A stretch of DNA of 64,000 nt from Azomonas agilis. GTDB lineage: Bacteria > Pseudomonadota > Gammaproteobacteria > Pseudomonadales > Pseudomonadaceae. The notes below the pieces were generated by a model, which worked only from the letters and a program-made list of their open reading frames with translations, made no database searches and was not told the origin of the DNA. Positions 59,468 through 64,000 of this stretch are shown here, piece by piece (positions within the stretch are counted from its first letter, which is position 1; every line of letters starts with the position of its first letter). The translations under genes were made by a program, and so were the position numbers. The DNA lies in NCBI RefSeq assembly GCF_007830255.1, contig NZ_VLKG01000001.1, positions 248,001 through 312,000 of the forward strand, read 5' to 3'.

Positions 59468-59815
59468 TATAACAACAATAACAAGTGAAACTTTATAACA
59501 AGAACAACAGATAACGGCTCTAACACAATAACAACAAGATGGTAGAGACGAAGCTAACTGATTCTTTTGGAGAGGAGTTGTCGTCAGGGAAACCTGCGAC
59601 AGTGTGATAAGAATAAAACTGCGGTATTCAGCAGACACCACACTGATCCAAGCATCACCTCATCGATCAAAGGTATCCGTTTGCTCTTAGCCCCCGAGTA
59701 GGGGGCACCTCCCGATGCGTCCAGCCGGGATGGGCTAAAATAACAATAACGGGCCCAATACAATAACAATAAGAGCAGCGCACTATCCTCTGGAAGGGAG
59801 CCTCGGCTCCCTTTC
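59468..59815 (+). ncRNA. crcZ: CrcZ small RNA, Hfq/Crc decoy
   Basis: The transcript of about 348 bases begins with AACAACAATAACAAG and carries at least four clusters of the CA motif AAYAAYAA: 59471-59484, 59527-59537, 59739-59749 and 59762-59772. A partial one is at 59490-59502. Such motifs bind the distal face of Hfq (with Crc) and relieve catabolite repression. Position between cbrB and pcnB is the same as for crcZ in P. aeruginosa. One CA cluster sits in the loop of a GGGC/GCCC hairpin, and a GCCCCC/GGGGGC hairpin precedes it. The 3' end is set at the stem 59792-59815, which lacks a U-run. Short antisense frames here are not genes. Confidence 0.9.
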
Positions 59816-59873
59816 GCACATCTGGACTTATCAAAACTTTGCCCATATTTCATACAGACTCTTGACGTTCTGG

Positions 59874-59882
59874 TGCTAGAAT
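59874..59882 (+). promoter_or_regulatory. Extended -10 promoter element for pcnB
   Basis: TGC plus TAGAAT (59877-59882) lies in the same GTGCTAGAATCCCAA context as the element before pabB. No good -35 is seen. It would give an mRNA starting about 85 bases before pcnB. Confidence 0.45.
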
Positions 59883-59974
59883 CCCAATCTTTAATTCAAG
59901 CAGATGCACTTTGGCTGATCAGCCAATCCTGCATACTTCAGTGCCCATTCGTTATCTCATGCACAATTATCCCC

Positions 59975-61315
59975 ATGCTGAATAAGCTGTTTCAATTCAT
60001 CCGCCAGCCCCTTAATCACTTACCTCAACGACGTAAGGCTCAAGAAGCTGCTCCCTTTCAGCATGATTTAAGTCCTGAAGACATTAGCCCTAATGCGCTG
60101 TACAGCATTGAGCGTTTACAACAAGCCGGGTACTCCGCCTATGTGGTAGGTGGCTGCGTACGAGATCTTTTATTGGGGATTCGCCCCAAAGACTACGATG
60201 TGGTCACTGATGCCACCCCTGATCAGATACGTAGTCTCTTTCATAATGCCCGTATCATTGGCCGTCGTTTCCAATTGGTGCATCTACCTTTTGGGCGCGA
60301 GCTGATTGAGGTTGCTACCTTCCGCGCCGAACACAGTTATGAGGATGAGGACGAACAGCTTGCCGCCCGCAATGCCAGTGGACGCATCCTGCGCGACAAC
60401 ATCTTCGGCAGCTTAGATGATGATGCCTACCGTCGGGATTTCACGATTAATGCCCTGTACTACGACCCCGTCAGTGAGCAAATCATCGACCATGTACAGG
60501 GCGTGCGAGACATTCGCGAGCGCCAAATTCGTCTTATTGGCAGTCCTAAACAGCGCTATCAAGAGGATCCGGTACGCATGCTGCGTGCCGTGCGCTTTGC
60601 AGCCAAGCTGGATTGTCAGATAGAGCCCCATACTGCGGCTCCCATTCGCAGCCTGGCCCACTTATTAGCAGAGATTCCGCCGGCCCGACTCTATGAGGAA
60701 GTGCTCAAGCTCTTCCTAAACGGTCAGGGGGTACAGACCTTTGAGCTGCTGCAAAAATACCAGCTTTTTGCGCCCCTTTTCCCAGCCACAGCCCTAGCCT
60801 TACAAAGCAATTACCAATACACCAACACCCTGATCCACAATGCCTTGGCTAATACCGATTTACGCATTGCTCAAGGTAAGCCTATTACCCCAGCGTTCTT
60901 ATTTGCGGCATTACTCTGGCCAGCACTTCCGGCACGCTCTTTAGAGCTGCAAGCTCAGGGTCTGCTGGCGATCCCTGCGTTACAAGAAGCTGCTCAAGAA
61001 ATTCTGTGGGAACAGTGCCAACGCACCGCCATCCCCAAGCGCTTTTCCATTCCTGTGCGAGAAATTTGGGATCTACAAGAGCGCCTCCCCCGCCGTCAGG
61101 GTAAAAGAGCCGATGCTTTGTTAGAAAACCCCAGATTCCGCGCCGGTTACGACTTTTTACTGCTGCGGGAAAGCGCCGGTGAACAAACTGAAGGCTTGGG
61201 TCAATGGTGGACTCAGTACCAAGAGGCTTCTGACTCTGAACGCCGCGCCATGATTAGCGCCTTAAAAACGAACACCCCGCCTACCCATCAGCGCAAAAAA
61301 CGTCGTCCTCGTTGA
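59975..61315 (+). CDS. pcnB: Poly(A) polymerase I
   Basis: The 446-residue protein starts MLNKLFQFIRQPLNHLPQRR at 59975; the open frame to 59873 overlaps a promoter element and has no homology. The nucleotidyltransferase domain has 'YVVGGCVRDLLLGIRPKDYDVVTDA' with the metal-binding Asp73 and Asp75, then 'IIGRRFQLVHLPFG' and 'RRDFTINALYYDP'. The C-terminus is Arg/Lys-rich. It adds poly(A) tails that promote RNA decay. It is followed by folK after 25 bases. Confidence 0.95.
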   Translation: MLNKLFQFIRQPLNHLPQRRKAQEAAPFQHDLSPEDISPNALYSIERLQQAGYSAYVVGGCVRDLLLGIRPKDYDVVTDATPDQIRSLFHNARIIGRRFQLVHLPFGRELIEVATFRAEHSYEDEDEQLAARNASGRILRDNIFGSLDDDAYRRDFTINALYYDPVSEQIIDHVQGVRDIRERQIRLIGSPKQRYQEDPVRMLRAVRFAAKLDCQIEPHTAAPIRSLAHLLAEIPPARLYEEVLKLFLNGQGVQTFELLQKYQLFAPLFPATALALQSNYQYTNTLIHNALANTDLRIAQGKPITPAFLFAALLWPALPARSLELQAQGLLAIPALQEAAQEILWEQCQRTAIPKRFSIPVREIWDLQERLPRRQGKRADALLENPRFRAGYDFLLLRESAGEQTEGLGQWWTQYQEASDSERRAMISALKTNTPPTHQRKKRRPR

Positions 61316-61340
61316 TTTATAGCGCTACGAGCTGAACGCT

Positions 61341-61853
61341 ATGACCGCAGAAATCGCCTACATTGGGCTGGGCAGTAACCTATCTCAGCCACAACAACAG
61401 CTATGCAACGCCCTACAAGCACTGGCTACCCTGCCTGACACTCAACTCACAGGGCAATCCGCACTCTACAGGAGTGCTCCCTTAGGCCCAACGGATCAAC
61501 CAAGCTACATCAATGCTGTAGCACGGCTTAGCACCTACTTATCACCCTTAGCCTTGCTCGATGCCCTGCAAGCCATTGAGCAACAGCAAGGCCGTATACG
61601 CCAAGGTGAGCGCTGGGGGCCAAGAACCCTAGATTTAGACATTGTATTGTTTGGCTCACAGCTTATCTGTGAGCCTCGCCTACAGGTGCCGCATTATCAT
61701 CTACAGGCGCGGGCCTTCGTGCTCTATCCCCTAGCCGAGTTAGTGGCTGAGGACTTTCGCCTCCCCGATGGACGATGGCTGCGGCAACTATTAGCCGAAT
61801 GTCCTCCCGAAGGGATCGAGCGGCTGACACAAGCTTCAATCATTGACTTATGA
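61341..61853 (+). CDS. folK: 6-Hydroxymethyl-7,8-dihydropterin pyrophosphokinase
   Basis: This 170-residue enzyme has 'AYIGLGSNLSQP' at the N-terminus and the HPPK signature 'RWGPRTLDLDIVLFG' with the Mg-binding aspartates, then 'VPHYHLQARAFVLYPLAEL'. It pyrophosphorylates the pterin precursor in folate synthesis. It lies between pcnB and panB as in Pseudomonas, and its product joins the pathway fed by pabB in this window. Confidence 0.96.
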   Translation: MTAEIAYIGLGSNLSQPQQQLCNALQALATLPDTQLTGQSALYRSAPLGPTDQPSYINAVARLSTYLSPLALLDALQAIEQQQGRIRQGERWGPRTLDLDIVLFGSQLICEPRLQVPHYHLQARAFVLYPLAELVAEDFRLPDGRWLRQLLAECPPEGIERLTQASIIDL

Positions 61854-61969
61854 TGCGTCCGTCCTGAGTATAGCGTTTCATTCTAACCCATAGAACTTTC
61901 GGTTTTAGGAAAGCAATTCGCAGCGTGCCACACGAACAATAATCTCTGCGACCCAACGAGGATGGCCCA

Positions 61970-62770
61970 ATGCCCGAAGTAACCCTAACCAGTTTGTACG
62001 GCTTAAAGCAGCGTGGCGAAAAAATCGTCATGCTCACATGCTATGACGCGACCTTCGCCCACCTCTCCTGCGAGGCTGGGGTAGAAATGCTCTTGGTAGG
62101 GGACTCGCTGGGCATGGTGCTTCAAGGACATGACAGTACCCTCCCGGTCACCTTGGAGGATATGGCCTACCACACAGCTTGCGTTAAACGGGGCAACCGA
62201 GGAGCCTTTATCGTGGCGGATATGCCTTTTATGGCCAATGCCACCCTAGACCAAACGCTCAACAGCTCGGCACGCTTGATGCAGGCCGGAGCGCATATGG
62301 TCAAGTTAGAAGGCAGTCGCTGGTTAGCTGAGTCTATTCGTATTTTGGCCGAACACGGTATCCCCGTCTGTGCGCATATGGGACTCACTCCCCAATCAGT
62401 AAACCTATTGGGAGGCTATAAAGTACAGGGTCGCCAAGAGGCCCAAGCGCGCAAAATGTTGGAAGATGCTCAGGCGCTAGAACAAGCCGGGGCTGCCATG
62501 CTGTTGTTAGAGTGCGTTCCCACCCCTCTGGCACAGCAAATCAGCCAAGCCGTTCAGGTGCCAGTTATTGGCATCGGAGCTGGAGTACACACCGATGGCC
62601 AAGTTTTAGTGGTACAGGATGCTTTAGGCTTATCCCGGACAGGGCACACTCCCCGTTTTGTTAAGAACTTTATGCAGGGCCAACCCGATATTCTGGCAGC
62701 ACTTAAAGCCTATGTCGCTGCCGTCAAAGATCGGAGTTTCCCAGCCCCTGAACAGAGCTTTAACGCATGA
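61970..62770 (+). CDS. panB: 3-Methyl-2-oxobutanoate hydroxymethyltransferase
   Basis: The 266-residue TIM-barrel enzyme has '[12 protein letters not shown]', the Mg-binding '[15 protein letters not shown]', 'ADMPFM' and 'KLEG', and the catalytic Glu in 'LLECVP'. It makes ketopantoate from 2-oxoisovalerate and methylene-tetrahydrofolate. The ATG follows GAGGA by seven bases. The 116-base gap after folK probably holds a promoter for panBCD. Confidence 0.97.
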   Translation: MPEVTLTSLYGLKQRGEKIVMLTCYDATFAHLSCEAGVEMLLVGDSLGMVLQGHDSTLPVTLEDMAYHTACVKRGNRGAFIVADMPFMANATLDQTLNSSARLMQAGAHMVKLEGSRWLAESIRILAEHGIPVCAHMGLTPQSVNLLGGYKVQGRQEAQARKMLEDAQALEQAGAAMLLLECVPTPLAQQISQAVQVPVIGIGAGVHTDGQVLVVQDALGLSRTGHTPRFVKNFMQGQPDILAALKAYVAAVKDRSFPAPEQSFNA

Positions 62771-63630
62771 ATACTCTGACCAGTGTCGCCGAATTACGCC
62801 AAGCCATTGCCCTAGCTCGAAGCGCCGGAAAACGTATCGGTTTTGTACCTACTATGGGCAATTTGCACGCCGGTCATATTTCCCTAATTAAGACCGCCCT
62901 ACAGCGGGCTGACTACATTGTGGCCAGTATTTTCGTCAATCCACTGCAATTTGGCCCGCAGGAAGACCTCGATAACTATCCCCGCACGCTGAGCGCCGAT
63001 CAGCAGCAGTTGCAAGAAGCCGGCTGTGATCTACTCTTCACGCCCACTGTGGCTGAGATGTATCCACAGGGCCAGCAACAACAAACCTTGGTCAGCGTAC
63101 CTCAGGTTTCTGAAGGGCTTTGCGGAGCCAGTCGTCCGGGGCATTTTGTGGGTGTTGCCACCATCGTGTGTAAGCTGTTCAATATGGTGCAACCCGACGT
63201 CGCTGTATTTGGCCAAAAGGATTTTCAGCAACTGGCTGTTATCCGTAGCATGGTTCGAGATCTAAATATTCCCGTACAGATTGTGGGCGCGCCGACGGTT
63301 CGAGCGGCTGATGGACTGGCACTATCCTCCCGCAATGGCTATCTGTCTGCTGAGCAACGAGCTATAGCTCCAGTTGTTTACCAGTGCTTACAAAGCATCG
63401 CCGAGGCGCTACGCGCAGGGGCCAAAGACTACGAACAACTGCGTCAGCAGGCCCAAGAGGTTTTAGTCGGTGCGGGTTTGCGCCCTGACTATCTGGAAAT
63501 TCGCGAAGCTCTGAGCCTAAAACCGGCGAATGAGGATTCGTACACGCAGGATTTAGTCATTCTGGTAGCAGCTTTTTTAGGCTCAACCCGTTTGATTGAT
63601 AACTTACTGGTAGAAGCCGCTCAACCCTGA
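62767..63630 (+). CDS. panC: Pantothenate synthetase (pantoate-beta-alanine ligase)
   Basis: This 287-residue enzyme has the HxGH-like '[15 protein letters not shown]', '[22 protein letters not shown]', '[10 protein letters not shown]' and the KMSKS-like '[11 protein letters not shown]'. It joins pantoate and beta-alanine with ATP. Its ATG overlaps the panB stop by four bases (ATGA), so the two are coupled. Confidence 0.97.
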   Translation: MNTLTSVAELRQAIALARSAGKRIGFVPTMGNLHAGHISLIKTALQRADYIVASIFVNPLQFGPQEDLDNYPRTLSADQQQLQEAGCDLLFTPTVAEMYPQGQQQQTLVSVPQVSEGLCGASRPGHFVGVATIVCKLFNMVQPDVAVFGQKDFQQLAVIRSMVRDLNIPVQIVGAPTVRAADGLALSSRNGYLSAEQRAIAPVVYQCLQSIAEALRAGAKDYEQLRQQAQEVLVGAGLRPDYLEIREALSLKPANEDSYTQDLVILVAAFLGSTRLIDNLLVEAAQP

Positions 63631-63706
63631 GATTCACTACAACTGATTAATCCCCGTTTGGGACTCGACTATTTCTGCGCGCTGCGCAGTCGGAGGAATT
63701 CCTGCC

Positions 63707-64000
63707 ATGTACGCCATCATGCTCAAGGCAAAATTGCACCGTGCCCTAGTGACACATTCGGTATTGGATTATGAAGGCTCCTGTGCAATCGACGGCGATT
63801 GGCTGGATTTAGCCGGTATCCGAGAGTATGAGCAGATCCAGCTCTATAACGTCGATAACGGAGAGCGCTTCACGACCTACGCTATTCGTGGTGAAGAAGG
63901 GTCGCAGATTATTTCCGTCAACGGAGCAGCCGCCCATAAAGCAGCAGTGGGCCATCGTTTAATCATCTGTGCCTACGCCCAATACAGCGAAGCCGAGTTA
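63707..64000 (+). CDS. panD: Aspartate 1-decarboxylase, N-terminal 98 codons
   Basis: The gene starts at ATG 63707 with GGAGGA upstream and continues past the right edge. The translation begins [19 protein letters not shown]. The self-cleavage site is Gly24-Ser25 in 'YEGSCAID'; Ser25 becomes the pyruvoyl group. 'YAIRGEEGS' and '[21 protein letters not shown]' complete the fold. It makes beta-alanine for PanC, 76 bases after it. Only some 25-30 residues are missing, judged by the family length. Confidence 0.97.
   Translation, partial: MYAIMLKAKLHRALVTHSVLDYEGSCAIDGDWLDLAGIREYEQIQLYNVDNGERFTTYAIRGEEGSQIISVNGAAAHKAAVGHRLIICAYAQYSEAEL

Noticed and set aside
59281-59853. Minus-strand short frames opposite crcZ
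   Set aside because: They are opposite CA-rich RNA, giving Leu/Val/Cys-rich products with no conservation expected.

Overview
The window is a chromosomal core region of a gammaproteobacterium close to Pseudomonas in gene content and order (Pseudomonadales in the broad sense, or an Oceanospirillaceae-like relative). Evidence: alaS-lysC-csrA followed by tRNA genes; a divergent gltA / sdhCDAB-sucAB-lpd-sucCD cluster ending in a brnQ-type transporter; a GntR-prpB-prpC-acnD-prpF operon; ppsA divergent from ppsR; and the run sfsA-aminotransferase / dksA-gluQ-cbrX-cbrA-cbrB-crcZ-pcnB-folK-panB-panC-panD, which follows the order known in Pseudomonas aeruginosa. These Pseudomonas blocks are joined in a different order, so it is probably not a member of the genus Pseudomonas. 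I see no insertion sequence, prophage, integron, CRISPR array or rRNA operon.

Layout. 1-4.4 kb: tail of yigZ, ung, a 3-hydroxyisobutyryl-CoA hydrolase-like gene, an AmrZ-type ribbon-helix-helix regulator and mgtE. 4.4-9.5 kb: a leftward block alaS, lysC, csrA, tRNA-Ser, two identical tRNA-Arg genes and a terminator. 9.6-18.3 kb: rnd-ycgL-ycgN, sseA and a phosphoesterase, two NlpC/P60 lipoproteins, ttcA, an isochorismatase-fold protein lacking its usual cysteine, prmB, tRNA-Ala and tRNA-Glu behind a near-consensus promoter, and a thioesterase. 18.4-34.7 kb: htpG, brnQ and the TCA-cycle genes. 34.8-38.2 kb: ppsA and its regulator ppsR. 38.2-45 kb: the 2-methylcitrate operon with a paired-operator control region. 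45-53 kb: pabB, thrH, a bestrophin-like channel, cysH, mqo with a long structured leader, sfsA and an aminotransferase. 53-64 kb: dksA, gluQ, the CbrAB carbon-control system with its small RNA CrcZ, pcnB, folK and the pantothenate genes; panD runs off the right edge.

How the genes work together. Most of the window is central carbon metabolism and its control. The TCA enzymes, Mqo (quinone-linked malate oxidation) and PpsA/PpsR (PEP from pyruvate) match an organism that lives on organic and amino acids. The methylcitrate operon handles propionyl-CoA. CbrA (transporter fused to kinase), CbrB (sigma-54 activator) and CrcZ (decoy RNA for Hfq/Crc) form the carbon catabolite repression switch.

The strongest non-coding finds are crcZ with its GTAAC activator sites and sigma-54 promoter (59317-59815), the paired TGTCGACA operators of the prp operon (44966-45046), and structured leaders before mqo, sucA and sucC. 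I found no convincing wholly new system. The best candidates for undescribed biology are the ~490-base region before mqo and the cysteine-less isochorismatase-fold protein.
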